A stretch of 34,139 bases of DNA from Streptomyces bobili (GTDB taxonomy: Bacteria > Actinomycetota > Actinomycetes > Streptomycetales > Streptomycetaceae): the NCBI RefSeq assembly GCF_002154575.1, contig NZ_MUBA01000223.1, positions 1-34,139 on the forward strand, in the 5' to 3' direction. The notes below the pieces were generated by a model. The model saw only the letters and a list, made by a program, of their open reading frames with translations. It did no database searches and was not told the origin of the DNA. Of this stretch, positions 1-8,157 are shown piece after piece; positions within the stretch are counted from its first letter, which is position 1; each line of letters opens with the position of its first letter. Both the position numbers and the translations under genes were made by a program.

Positions 1-285
1 GCCCCGAGCAGCCCCACCGCGGAGCCCGCGACCGCGCCCTGGAACACCGACTGCACCCACTACTTCGGCAGCGGCCGCACCCGCCAGGGCGACACCGGCA
101 AACGCGTACTCCAGGTCCAGTGCATGCTCTCCCGGCGCGGCTACGGCATCGGTGACGGCGGTGCCGACGGCATCTTCGGCTCCGGCACGGAGACCGCCGT
201 ACGCGGCTTCCAGAGCGACAAGGGCCTGACCGTCGACGGCATCGTCGGCCATGACACCTGGACGGCCCTGCGCGACGAGAACTGA
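1..285 (+). CDS. Peptidoglycan-binding domain protein, C-terminal part
   Basis: The frame is open from base 1 and stops at TGA 283-285, so the start lies outside the window. The visible 94 residues begin with a Pro/Ser/Ala/Thr-rich linker, followed by a PG_binding_1 fold of about 70 residues. Its hallmarks are GDTGKRVLQVQCML, DGIFGSGTETAVRGFQ and the closing TVDGIVGHDTWTAL. Two cysteines (in NTDCTHYF and VQCML) probably form a disulfide, which points to an exported protein. Known family role: binding cell-wall peptidoglycan, often as the targeting module of a hydrolase or small secreted protein. Whether a catalytic domain lies upstream cannot be seen. Domain call is firm, overall function is not. 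Confidence 0.85.
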   Translation, partial: APSSPTAEPATAPWNTDCTHYFGSGRTRQGDTGKRVLQVQCMLSRRGYGIGDGGADGIFGSGTETAVRGFQSDKGLTVDGIVGHDTWTALRDEN

Positions 286-353
286 CGGCGCCCTTGTCCA
301 GGGGAGCGACGTGCCTCGCCCGCTCGTCGAGTTCCATGCCGCAGGAGAACACC

Positions 354-870
354 ATGAAGCTGAGCAACACCGTCCGTCGCTGCTCCGCCGCCCTCGCCGT
401 CGGCGCCATGTCCTCGGACCGGTCACGGTCACCGGCGGGGCCGCGCAGGCAGCCGCCTCGTGCACCGGTGACGTGTCGATCTACGGCACGCTGTCCGACG
501 GCAAGCTGACCTACACACAGATCGAGCCCAACACCGGTGACCGGATCAAGACACTGATCGGACCGGCCCTGGGCTTCACGCCGAAGGCGATGGCGACCCT
601 CAACTTCAACACCGTCCTGGTCACCTCGATCGCCGGTGACCTCTACCGGGTGGACGTACAGACCAACAACACGACGCTCGCCCTCGCCGGGGTCGAGAAG
701 ATCTGGGACGGCGGCTGGACGTTCGACAAGATGGTCTACGACGGTGCCGGCACCTTTACGGCACGGTCGAGGGCCAGCTCCACCAGTACCTCGTGTCCCA
801 GGACAAGCCCCAGGCTCGGCGCACATAGGCCAGCACGTCGTCATCGACACCGGCTCGTCAGTCGCGCGGA
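354..870 (+). pseudogene. Secreted tachylectin-like protein, frameshifted
   Basis: An AGGAG at 343-347 precedes ATG 354, which opens a signal peptide (MKLSNTVRRCSAALAVGAM). The reading frame then changes near 405-415, giving VTVTGGAAQAAASCTGDVSIYG, a normal signal-peptidase region and mature start. A second change near 754 restores LYGTVEGQLHQYLVSQ, and a third near 815 restores SAHIGQHVVIDTG before homology ends. The repeated pattern of GDLYRVDV, DGAGTLYGTVEGQLHQY and similar strands looks like a tachylectin-type beta-propeller lectin, a family of secreted carbohydrate-binding proteins. Three shifts in about 500 bp mean the gene is dead unless the assembly is poor here. The family assignment comes from motif recall. 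Confidence 0.65.
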
Positions 871-936
871 ACCCGACTTGTCCGAACGACTGGTTCATCA
901 GACTAAGTCGGTCATCGGGTATGTCGGTATGCGGTC

Positions 937-1160
937 ATGGCTCACGTTCCCGCGGCCGAGCGCCGTCCCCAGCTGATCAGAGCGGCCATCGACTACATGG
1001 CGAGGGAAGGCGTCGCGGCCGGAAGCACCCGGGCCATCGCCGCCGAACTCGGGGTGGCCCACCGTGCACTACACCTTCGGCACGAAGGAAGGGCTGTACC
1101 GCGCCGTGGGTGGAGAGACGGTCCAGCTCGGGAGTGGTGGGGGCGGCGCAGATCCTCGTG
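937..1160 (+). pseudogene. TetR-family regulator, N-terminal remnant
   Basis: From ATG 937 the frame reads MAHVPAAERRPQLIRAAIDY and on to STRAIAAELGVA, which is helices 1-2 and the start of the helix-turn-helix of a TetR-family DNA-binding domain. Near 1060 the frame is lost. In the +1-shifted frame the domain continues as VHYTFGTKEGLYRAV, the normal HTH recognition helix and its YxxFxxKExL-like end. No ligand-binding domain follows in any frame. What remains would bind DNA poorly if at all. Confidence 0.65.
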
Positions 1161-1760
1161 ACGTCCGACCGCGACGAGATGACCACACCGCCCCGGCCGA
1201 TCAGGTCGAGAGCCATCACGAATGGGACGGCGTGGCCGCGTACCGGGCCGGCGTGCCGGTGAGCGGGTCTGTCGCACGGCGTACGGGGGTCGACGGCCGT
1301 GCCTGACCGTCGGCCCCCGTAGGCCGTATCGGCCAGGGCGCCGACGCAGTCGGTGTGATGCCCGACGCCGGCGACGGGCGGGCCGGCCAAGTGGTCGTCG
1401 CCACCGAACCCGACCGGCGTCTTCGGGTGCCCACCTGGTCACGATCGCCTTCGAGAGCGGACTCGTCAGCCCCGGACTGCCGCCGGCGTCCGCCACACAC
1501 GCGGTACTGAGGTTCCTGTCGCCTTCCTGTGCGGAAGCTGTCGATGTGCAGTAAGCGCATTCATGTGACTGGTTTTCCCAGTGACGCGGACCACATTGAA
1601 CGTTAAAGCTGTGTGAGCCGCCGCCGCACGCCGGTGCCGCGGCCTCGCACCTCAGCACGTCCGCACCTCCGCACCTCCGCACGATGCTCGACATATCGAC
1701 GCACGTCAGCGTTCAGTCGCCCGAGGCATCTTCCCCCCACAGCCAGGAGGTCTGTGAAGC
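1161..1760 (+). other. Intergenic, no gene seen; operon leader
   Basis: No frame in these 600 bp shows a recognisable family or a convincing start. The last part is the leader of the following operon. It holds a near-palindrome TTGAACGTTAAA at 1596-1607 in an A/T-rich spot, a possible regulatory site, and a strong Shine-Dalgarno AGGAGG at 1745-1750 ten bases before the ATG at 1761. Confidence 0.4.
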
Positions 1761-3410
1761 ATGCCCCTGAGCCATCTGTCCCTCCAAGACAGGGCCCTGT
1801 TCCGGCAGTTCGGCCAAGGTCCTGAAGTCCCCGTCCCCGACCCCCTCGTCCACCACGCCGTCGAACGGCAGGCCGCCGCCGCGCCGGGCGCCGTCGCCGC
1901 CGAACACCAGGGCACGACGATCACGTACGGCGAGCTGAACCGCCGCGCCGACCGGCTCGCGGCCAGACTCGTACAGGAGGGGGTACGGCCCGGCGATCAC
2001 GTCGGTCTCTTCGTACGCCGCTCCATCCCGATGCTCGTCGGACTGCTCGGCACGCTGAAGGCCGGCGCCGCGTACGTCCCGCAGGACATCGGCCTCACCC
2101 CCGCCGCCCAGCTGCGGCACGTCATCCGCACCGCCGGAACCCGGATCGTCCTCACTCAGTCGGAGCACACGCTGCGGGTGCCTCCGCCTGACACCGGACA
2201 CACCGGACACCGGCTGATCACGATCGACGACGACGATCTCGCCGGCCTCCCCACGGAAGGGCCGGTCCATCCCGAGCGGCCCGTACGCCCCGCGCGCCCC
2301 GTACTCCCCGACGACGGGTGCTACGTCCTGTTCACCTCCGGCACGACCGGCAAGCCCAACGGGGTGAAGGTCACCCACCGCAACGTCGCGAACATCCTCC
2401 TCACCGAGCCCGGTGACCTGGGCATCCGCCCCGGTGACCGGGTCGCCCAACTCCTCAACATCGCCTTCGACATGGCCGCCTGGGAGATCCTCGGCTGTCT
2501 CGCCCACGGCGGCACGCTCGTCGTCCGCGGCAAGGACGTCGCGGCGGCGGCCCGTACCGCGGACGTGCTGATCGCGACGCCGACGGTGCTGTCCGGGATC
2601 GACCCGGCCGGCTGCCCGCGGGTGCGGACGGTGGCGGTCGCGGGCGAGCCGTGCCCGCGCCCGCTCGCGGACGCCTGGGCCCGGCGGTCCGCCTTCCACA
2701 ACTGCTGCGGGCCCACGGAGACGACGATCGTCAACACGATGGGCCACCACCGCGTGGACGACGCACTGCTCACGATCGGCCGCCCCACCCCCAACAACAC
2801 GGTGTACGTACTCGATGAGCACCGGCGTGCGCTGCCCATCGGGGAGGTCGGCGAGATGTGGGCCGGGGGCGACTGCGTATCGGCGGGCTACCTGGACAAC
2901 GAGGCGCTGAACGCCGAGCGGTACGCCCCCGACCCCTTCCTCGGCGGCGGACACCGCATGTTCCGTACCCGCGACCTCGGCCGCTGGACGCCGGACGGCG
3001 AACTCGAGCATCTGGGCCGTACCGACGACCAGGTCAAGGTCCGCGGCTTCCGCGTGGAACTCGACTCCGTCTCCTCGGTGCTGGAGTCGGTGGCGGGCTG
3101 CTCGCGCGCCGTCACACTCAGGCGGGACGCCCGCAGCCTGATCTCCTTTGTCTGCCCGGCCGACGTCCACCCGGACACGGCCCGGCGCGCGGTGGCCGAC
3201 GTACTGCCGTACTACTGCGTGCCGGGCATGGTCCTCCCGCTGGCCGCGCTGCCGGAGACGGACCGGGGCAAGGTCGACCGGGCGGCACTGCTGCGGCTGG
3301 CGGCGCAGCGGGAGGAGACGCAGCGGGAGGAGGCCGCGCGGCCGGTGACGGTTCATGGCGAGGGGGCACCCCTGCTGCCGGTGTCGGCGGTACGAGAGGG
3401 GGCGGCCTGA
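1761..3410 (+). CDS. Stand-alone NRPS-type adenylation enzyme
   Basis: Protein of 549 residues with one complete adenylation (AMP-binding) domain. Motifs in order: A3 FTSGTTGKP at 191-199, A4 region FDMAAWEIL at 236-244, A5 NCCGPTE at 314-320, A7-A8 RTRDLGRW through VKVRGFRVE at 402-433, and A10 with Lys504 in DRGKVD. The Asp at the start of the A4 pocket (Asp237) is the residue that holds the alpha-amino group in amino-acid-activating domains, so the substrate is probably an amino acid; the side-chain specificity cannot be read with confidence. No condensation or carrier domain follows and none is encoded nearby. The start has a strong SD. The stop overlaps the next ATG (TGATG), so the two proteins are translationally coupled. 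Likely role: activating an amino acid for a redox-linked membrane system. Confidence 0.85.
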   Translation: MPLSHLSLQDRALFRQFGQGPEVPVPDPLVHHAVERQAAAAPGAVAAEHQGTTITYGELNRRADRLAARLVQEGVRPGDHVGLFVRRSIPMLVGLLGTLKAGAAYVPQDIGLTPAAQLRHVIRTAGTRIVLTQSEHTLRVPPPDTGHTGHRLITIDDDDLAGLPTEGPVHPERPVRPARPVLPDDGCYVLFTSGTTGKPNGVKVTHRNVANILLTEPGDLGIRPGDRVAQLLNIAFDMAAWEILGCLAHGGTLVVRGKDVAAAARTADVLIATPTVLSGIDPAGCPRVRTVAVAGEPCPRPLADAWARRSAFHNCCGPTETTIVNTMGHHRVDDALLTIGRPTPNNTVYVLDEHRRALPIGEVGEMWAGGDCVSAGYLDNEALNAERYAPDPFLGGGHRMFRTRDLGRWTPDGELEHLGRTDDQVKVRGFRVELDSVSSVLESVAGCSRAVTLRRDARSLISFVCPADVHPDTARRAVADVLPYYCVPGMVLPLAALPETDRGKVDRAALLRLAAQREETQREEAARPVTVHGEGAPLLPVSAVREGAA

Positions 3411-4699
3411 TGACGCCGCCCGCCGAGACCGCGTCCGCCGAGGCGGGAGGCACAACGCACGCTCTCGCCGAACTCCCCCCGCTCACGTCCGCGCCCCGCC
3501 GCCTCCTCAAGCACCCCCGCCTGATGCACTACAACCGCCTGGCGGCCCTGGTAATACTGGCCAACATCGCTTTTCTGGCGGGGAGTTGGGTCCCGAACGC
3601 CGAAACCATCGGCTACGCGTCCCTCGTGAACCTCGCGCTCGCGGTGGTGGTACGGCAGCAGTACGTCGTCAACCTCTTCTTCCGGCTGGCGACCTGGGCT
3701 CCGACGAGCTGGCCGCTGAAGGCTCGGTGGACGCTCGGGAAGGTGTACCACTTCGGCGGGCTGCACGTGGGCGGGGCACTTGCCGGAGCGATGTGGTTCC
3801 TCGCGGGGGCGGTCGTCGCGACCGTCGACGGCGCAGGCCTGCCGCTGGTCACTGTGGGTTGGGCACTCGTCGCCCTGCTCGTCGTCATCGTCGTCACCGC
3901 CCTGCCGCCCTTCCGCTCCCGCTTCCACGACCACTTCGAGAAGGTCCACCGCTTCGGCGGCTGGAGCGCCCTCGCACTGTTCTGGACGCATACGCTGCTG
4001 GGCGTGCGAGGGCCGTTCGCCCTCGGGGTGCTGGCCGTGGCCACCTTCAGCGTCGCCCTGCCCTGGCTGCGGCTGCGCAAGGTGGACGTACGGATCGAAC
4101 GGCCCTCCCCGCACGTCGTGCTGGCCCGTTTCGACCATGGCGTGACCCCTTTCGCGGGGTCGTCCACCGCCATCAGCCGCAGACCGCTCACCGAGTGGCA
4201 CTCCTTCGCCAACGTGCCCTCACCCGGCGAACCCGGCTTCCGGCTGACCATCTCCCGCGCGGGCGACTGGACGGGCTCCTTCATCGACGACATGCCCCCG
4301 AAGGTCTGGGTCAAGGGCATCACCACGGCCGGGGTCGCCAATATCGAGACCCTGTTCAGCAAGGTGATCTACGTCGCCACCGGAAGCGGTATCGGTCCCT
4401 GCCTGCCGCATCTGCTGGCCGCCGAAGTGCCCTCACGGCTCGTGTGGGCGACGCGTGATCCCCGCACGACCTACGGCGACGGCCTGGTCGACGAGATCCT
4501 CGCCGTCCAGCCGGACGCACTGGTCTGGGACACCTCGCAGCACGGCAAACCGGACATGGTGCGGCTCGCGTACACCGCGTACCGCGACTTCGGTGCCGAA
4601 GCCGTCATCTGCATCTCCAACAAGAAGCTGACCTGGCAGGTCGTTCACGGTCTCGAACGGCGGGGCATTCCCGCGTACGGCGCGATCTGGGACTCGTAA
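3410..4699 (+). CDS. Six-helix membrane protein with NAD(P)-binding reductase domain
   Basis: Protein of 429 residues. Hydrophobic segments lie at about 44-62, 70-91, 120-138, 145-166, 183-198 and 202-220, then a soluble domain runs to the end. The membrane part has His114 and His119 (YHFGGLH) and His180 and His194 (VHRFGG...FWTH), a twofold-looking arrangement that could bind heme as in ferric-reductase-like proteins. The soluble domain has the glycine-rich nucleotide loop ATGSGIGPC (323-331) and ends ISNKKLTWQ...GIPAYGAIWDS, like the NAD(P) half of ferredoxin reductases; a classical FAD RxYS motif is not obvious. It starts on the stop codon of the adenylation gene. Together the two genes have the AMP-binding/6TM/nucleotide-binding layout I recall from fungal TmpL. 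Electron donor and acceptor are unknown. Confidence 0.75.
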   Translation: MTPPAETASAEAGGTTHALAELPPLTSAPRRLLKHPRLMHYNRLAALVILANIAFLAGSWVPNAETIGYASLVNLALAVVVRQQYVVNLFFRLATWAPTSWPLKARWTLGKVYHFGGLHVGGALAGAMWFLAGAVVATVDGAGLPLVTVGWALVALLVVIVVTALPPFRSRFHDHFEKVHRFGGWSALALFWTHTLLGVRGPFALGVLAVATFSVALPWLRLRKVDVRIERPSPHVVLARFDHGVTPFAGSSTAISRRPLTEWHSFANVPSPGEPGFRLTISRAGDWTGSFIDDMPPKVWVKGITTAGVANIETLFSKVIYVATGSGIGPCLPHLLAAEVPSRLVWATRDPRTTYGDGLVDEILAVQPDALVWDTSQHGKPDMVRLAYTAYRDFGAEAVICISNKKLTWQVVHGLERRGIPAYGAIWDS

Positions 4700-4735
4700 C
4701 CGGCCGTCAGGAAGGAAGGAGATCAAGGAGAGTCG

Positions 4736-5503
4736 ATGAACACCCTCAAGATCGACCGTCATGACCGCGTGGTCACCGTACGACTCCACCGGCCGCACGT
4801 CCTGAACGCCCTCAGCAGCGAGCTGCTGGCCGAGCTGCTCGACGTACTACGCCCGCTGGACCGCGACCCGGACGTCGGCTGCTTCGTCGTCACCGGTTCG
4901 GAGAAGGTCTTCGCGGCCGGTGCCGACATCAAGGAGATGGCCGGGAGGTCGGCCGTGGACATGGCGGCGGAGGACTACTTCGCGGGCTGGGAGGAGTTCG
5001 CCGGATTCCGAACGCCGAAGATCGCGGCGGTCAACGGCTACGCGCTGGGCGGTGGCTGCGAACTCGCGATGATGTGCGACCTGGTCGTCGCGGGTGAGTC
5101 GGCGGTCTTCGGCCAGCCGGAGATCAAGCTCGGCGTGATCCCCGGCATCGGCGGCACCCAGCGGCTCACCCGCCTGGTCGGCCGCGCCAAGGCCATGGAC
5201 CTGATCCTCACGGGCCGCACGATGGACGCCCGCGAGGCGGAGGCCTCGGGCCTGGTGTCGCGGGTGGTCCCGGACGACCGCGTCCTCACCGAGGCCACGG
5301 AAGCCGCCGCGACCGTCGCCTCTTACGGCCGCCCGGCCGTCACGGCCGCCCGCGAGTCGGTCGACCGGGCCCTGGAGACCGGTCTGCGCGACGGGCTCCT
5401 TTTCGAAAGGCGCGTGTTCCACGCACTGTTCGCGACGCAGGACCAGAGGGAGGGGATGAACGCGTTCATGGAGAAGAGGGCGCCCGTCTTCAATGGGCGC
5501 TGA
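4736..5503 (+). CDS. Enoyl-CoA hydratase/isomerase (crotonase family)
   Basis: Protein of 255 residues, the usual length for the family. Preceded by a rich SD (GAAGGAAGGAGATCAAGGAG), 36 bp after the previous stop, so it is in the same operon. The oxyanion-hole segment AAGADIKEM is at 60-68 and the second glycine segment GYALGGGCEL at 101-110. Both catalytic glutamates of true hydratases are present, Glu109 and Glu129, separated by 20 residues as in rat mitochondrial hydratase. Known reaction: addition of water to 2-trans-enoyl-CoA. Why a hydratase is coupled to an adenylation enzyme and a membrane reductase is unclear; it may act on an acyl chain made or oxidised by the pair. Confidence 0.9.
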   Translation: MNTLKIDRHDRVVTVRLHRPHVLNALSSELLAELLDVLRPLDRDPDVGCFVVTGSEKVFAAGADIKEMAGRSAVDMAAEDYFAGWEEFAGFRTPKIAAVNGYALGGGCELAMMCDLVVAGESAVFGQPEIKLGVIPGIGGTQRLTRLVGRAKAMDLILTGRTMDAREAEASGLVSRVVPDDRVLTEATEAAATVASYGRPAVTAARESVDRALETGLRDGLLFERRVFHALFATQDQREGMNAFMEKRAPVFNGR

Positions 5504-5527
5504 CGGGGCGGCCCACCCGGTGAGCGG

Positions 5528-5556
5528 GGCGGCGGACGGGGTCTGTGTCCGCCGCC
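5528..5556 (+). terminator. Hairpin closing the adenylation operon
   Basis: A perfect 10-bp stem, GGCGGCGGAC (5528-5537) with GTCCGCCGCC (5547-5556), and a 9-nt loop, starting 25 bp after the hydratase stop. It lacks a U-tract, which is common for Streptomyces terminators. It ends just before attachment repeat 1. Confidence 0.7.
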
Positions 5557-5571
5557 ATCGGCCACGGGGTC

Positions 5572-5708
5572 GGACTCACGAGCAGCGGGTTCAGTCCGTT
5601 GGGCGAAAGCCCTGACTCCCCACACCCGCTGAGACGTCTCCGCAGGCAAGAAACCCGCACAGGTGGGGCGGGTGGGACTCGAACCCACGGCCGGCGGATC
5701 ATGAGTCC
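5572..5708 (-). repeat. Attachment-site repeat 1 (tRNA 3' half plus conserved flank)
   Basis: Bases 5661-5708 match the 3' half of the CAU-anticodon tRNA (25991-26038) at 47 of 48 positions; the one change is C5700, which would be position 37 of the tRNA. The match ends inside the 5' strand of the anticodon stem, so this is not a tRNA gene. Starting 89 bp to the left is a second conserved block (GGACTCACGAGCAGCGGGTT) whose CAGCGGGT (5583-5590) can pair with ACCCGCTG (5624-5631). Interpreted as the outermost att site of a tandem integrative array; crossover in the anticodon loop is typical of tyrosine integrases that use tRNA genes. Confidence 0.85.
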
Positions 5709-6164
5709 ATCGGGGATCTTGGCGGCCCTTGCCGATCAGTGTCCGGTCATGACGTTTTTGCTGGTCAGACCGGGCGCGCCATGTCTCCGCCCGTCAGTCT
5801 TTAGCGGTCCGTCCCTATCCTTGCGTCCCAACTGCGTCCCGACGCCGCCCCCGAACGGCCAGAGACGCCGGGCTGTCGGACGATTACGCGAGCTCAGAGT
5901 CGGGGCGAGAACCCGCCCGCAGCGGACTCCCCTTCCAACCGCGCGGAGGCTCTCCCCGGGTGCCGAGGCAGAGCCTCTACGACATTCGGGGAGCGGGGCA
6001 GTACGGCGACCAGGCGACCATCCCGAAAAGGACGATCTCCCGCCTCACCTGGAAGTTCGAACGCTGAAAGGAGCCCACCGGGAAGCCCCTGGCGCACCCC
6101 CCTCCTCTGACGCGCTCACTGCAAGGCCACGGATTCGAGAAACGGACCGCCCAGGGGTGCGCGA
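5709..6164. other. Inner end of unit 1, no gene seen
   Basis: After the att core comes GGATCTTGGCGGCCCTTG, shared with 15101-15118, then a diverged stretch that still lines up with unit 2 over about 140 bp. It includes a close direct repeat TGCGTCCC-AAC-TGCGTCCC (5831-5849 region), the counterpart of TGGCCCC-TCAA-TGGCCCC in unit 2. Such paired repeats beside att are candidates for integrase arm-binding sites. No integrase coding remnant is recognisable in any frame up to the VapBC operator. Confidence 0.5.
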
Positions 6165-6168
6165 GTCG

Positions 6169-6198
6169 ATATACAATCGATCATGTATATTGATATAC
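6169..6198 (+). promoter_or_regulatory. Probable VapBC operator/promoter
   Basis: An A/T-rich island in GC-rich DNA. It contains GTATAT-TG-ATATAC (6185-6198), a two-armed palindrome, and an upstream ATATAC (6169-6174) that also faces GTATAT at a 10-nt distance. Arms of this kind directly before a type II antitoxin gene are the usual site of autoregulation by the antitoxin-toxin complex. Confidence 0.65.
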
Positions 6199-6224
6199 GC
6201 CGCAATGTGCATGAGGAGGCCATC

Positions 6225-6440
6225 GTGAGCCGCACCGTGATCGACCTCGACGACGAGGCACTGGAAGAAGCCGCCAAGGAACTCGGCACCACCACCAAGC
6301 GCGACACCATCAACACCGCCCTGCGTGAGGTCACCGCCCGCTACCGGCGCCTGCGCGCACTCGAAGACGCCCGGCAACTGGTGACCGACGGAGCCCTGGA
6401 CATCGACATTCTCCTGAACAAGAACCAGTACCGGCCGTGA
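6225..6440 (+). CDS. vapB: VapB-type antitoxin
   Basis: Starting at GTG 6225, five bases after GAGGAGG (6213-6219), the protein has 71 residues and begins MSRTVIDLDDEALEEAAKEL, the standard opening of a ribbon-helix-helix VapB antitoxin; TKRDTINTALREV follows as the second helix. An upstream in-frame ATG at 6183 lies in the operator and would add 14 residues without homology, so I prefer GTG. The acidic, short C-terminal tail (LVTDGALDIDILLNKNQYRP) is the part expected to wrap the toxin. Its stop overlaps the toxin start. Role: neutralises VapC and represses the operon. Confidence 0.9.
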   Translation: MSRTVIDLDDEALEEAAKELGTTTKRDTINTALREVTARYRRLRALEDARQLVTDGALDIDILLNKNQYRP

Positions 6441-6850
6441 CCGTCGCCGACTACCTCATCGACACCTCCGCCCTCGCCCGCGTCGTGCTCCGCCAGACCA
6501 CAACCGAGTGGGACGACAGGATCGGCGCCGGCCTCGTCGCGATCTGCGACATCACGGAACTCGAGGTCCTCTACTCCGCCCGCTCAACCGCGGACCGCGC
6601 GCGGCTGAAGGCTGCACTCGACGCCCACTACGCGTGCTGCCCCATGCCTGAGGGCATCTACCGCCGCTCCCGCATCGTCCAGGAACAACTGACCACCAAA
6701 GGGGAACACCGCAGTGCGGGCCCCGTCGATCTCCTGGTGGCCGCCGCCGCGGAAGAAGCAGGCCTCATCCTCCTCCACTTCGACCGCGACTTCGAAACCA
6801 TTGCTCGCACGACGGGGCAGCCGGTCCACATGATCGATCTCAGGCAGTAG
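6437..6850 (+). CDS. vapC: VapC-type PIN-domain RNase toxin
   Basis: Protein of 137 residues starting at GTG 6437, overlapping the antitoxin stop (GTGA). PIN-domain acidic residues are in place: Asp9 in YLIDTSAL, a glutamate in ITELEVLYS, Asp in GPVDLLVAAAA and Asp in HFDRDFE. Family members are Mg-dependent endoribonucleases that cleave tRNA or rRNA when freed from VapB. Nothing suggests inactivation. The pair is the first gene set inside the end of integrative unit 1, where it could act as an addiction module or as phage defence. Confidence 0.9.
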   Translation: MTVADYLIDTSALARVVLRQTTTEWDDRIGAGLVAICDITELEVLYSARSTADRARLKAALDAHYACCPMPEGIYRRSRIVQEQLTTKGEHRSAGPVDLLVAAAAEEAGLILLHFDRDFETIARTTGQPVHMIDLRQ

Positions 6851-7271
6851 AGTCCGCGCGGCCGCACGGACGGGCGTCAAGCCTCTCGCCGACCGCCCAC
6901 CCGAGGCGGTATCACGGCGATTCCCCCACTGCCGGACGGCCCTCTTTCCGCGCCCTGGCACCCGCCCCGCGCGCTGAACCGCCTCGCCTGCACCCAGTCC
7001 GGGGCATGGCACGCGCGGGTGAACTGCCGTCCCCACCCGCCGTGTTTCGTCGATCACTTGTCGGTGGTCGCGCCACCGAGCGCAACGCCGGGGTCGCACG
7101 TCAGGAGTACCGGCAGGCCACGGTCCCGGCTCAGCTGTCGACCGCTGTTGGTCACTGGTAGGACCGGTCGCCGCTCGCCGCCATTCGTTGTCGATCGAGT
7201 CACCCATACGTGCATCTGTCCCGGAGGGTGACGCATCGGGGTCCTTGCCACGTGAACTGGTGGTCCAGGGT
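6851..7271. other. Intergenic, no gene seen
   Basis: About 420 bp between VapC and the convergent TetR gene. Frames on both strands are open in places but are Arg/Pro/Gly-rich with no recognisable domain. I see no clear terminator or repeat. Confidence 0.4.
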
Positions 7272-7958
7272 TCAGGATCCGGTGCGATAGCGGGTGAGCA
7301 TGAGGGCGACGGCTTCGTCCACGATCGCGGGGTCGGTGGGGTCGGGCGGGACGAAGTCGGTCCGTACGAGTTGAGGCCACAGCAACTGGGCGCAGATCAT
7401 GCCGAGGAACTGTTCGGCCACTGCGGATGCCGACTGCGCCTGCCCGTCGGCCGAACGGAAGTCGAGTGTGCCGGCCTGCGCTTCGGTTTCCAGGTAGTCG
7501 CGGAGCCGGTCGAAGAAGGGGCCGCGGTCGATGGCGAAGCCGGTGCCGACGATGTCGGCGAGTTCCGGCATCTGGGGAAGTTCGGTGATGATCAGGCGAC
7601 ACAGTGCGGCCGTGCCGGGCCGCGCGACCAGGCAGGCGTAGTCACGGCCGATGTGGTCCAGACCATACCGGGGATCACCGGGCGGCGGCGGTGCGGCGTA
7701 CTCCACGGCCAGCTGCCATTGCTCGGAGGTGACGGCCGCGAACAGTGCGGCCTTGGTGGGGTACCGCTTGAAGAGGGTGCCGGTGGAGACGCGGGCCTGT
7801 TTGGCGATCTGGGCGAGGGAGGTCTTGTCGTATCCCCGGGCGAGGAAGAGGTCGCGGGCGGCGCGGATGATGCGCGCGCGGTTCTCCTCTTTGATCTGCG
7901 CGTGATATCCGGCCTGGCACGTGTCGCCACCGGTTGCCGCTCGGTCCTCCACCGACAT
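7272..7958 (-). CDS. TetR-family transcriptional regulator
   Basis: Protein of 228 residues. A TetR DNA-binding domain occupies about 25-75, with ARIIRAARDLFLARGYDKTS, the turn LAQIAKQARVSTGTLFKRYPTKAAL and the linker helix. The C-terminal part is an all-helical ligand domain that resembles the AefR-like group. Start at ATG 7958 with a weak SD; the 25 residues before the HTH are unconserved, so an internal start is possible. The gene lies just downstream of, and on the same strand as, the broken SDR gene and may once have regulated it. Confidence 0.85.
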   Translation of the reverse strand: MSVEDRAATGGDTCQAGYHAQIKEENRARIIRAARDLFLARGYDKTSLAQIAKQARVSTGTLFKRYPTKAALFAAVTSEQWQLAVEYAAPPPPGDPRYGLDHIGRDYACLVARPGTAALCRLIITELPQMPELADIVGTGFAIDRGPFFDRLRDYLETEAQAGTLDFRSADGQAQSASAVAEQFLGMICAQLLWPQLVRTDFVPPDPTDPAIVDEAVALMLTRYRTGS

Positions 7959-7991
7959 GCCCTCGCCCGTCTTCCGGCCGCGTCCTCGCTG

Positions 7992-8150
7992 TCAGAGGAC
8001 AATCTGGCCGCCGTCCAGGATAAGGTCCTGGCCCACCGCGAAGGCGGAGGCGTCGGAGGCCAGGTACACGACCGCTTCCGCGACCTCCTCGGGCAGGCCC
8101 ATGCGACCGAGCGGGATGCCGGCGCTGATCCCCTCCAGGACCGCCGCCCG
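7992..8150 (-). pseudogene. Short-chain dehydrogenase, C-terminal remnant
   Basis: The last about 50 residues are a clear SDR C-terminus: [39 protein letters not shown], then stop. The Rossmann domain and the YxxxK catalytic site are missing. Upstream the frame runs straight into the GGGCACT tandem repeat at 8158-8192, which marks the truncation point. Not expected to be functional. Confidence 0.8.
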
Positions 8151-8157
8151 CTGCGCG

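Noticed and set aside
1713..3455. 580-codon open frame on the minus strand opposite the adenylation gene
   Set aside because: It is the antisense of a clear AMP-binding gene; composition is Arg/Gly/Val/Asp-rich with no domain.
1761..5503. NRPS biosynthetic gene cluster
   Set aside because: Only a lone adenylation domain; no condensation, carrier or thioesterase domain and no phosphopantetheinyl transferase nearby.
5664..5708. tRNA gene at attachment repeat 1 (and likewise 15052-15096)
   Set aside because: Only the 3' 45 nt of the tRNA is present; the D-arm, the 5' acceptor strand and most of the 5' anticodon strand are missing.
5950..6067. Short plus-strand frame ending SRLTWKFER as a recombinase remnant
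   Set aside because: No catalytic motif of any recombinase family; resemblance too weak to call.
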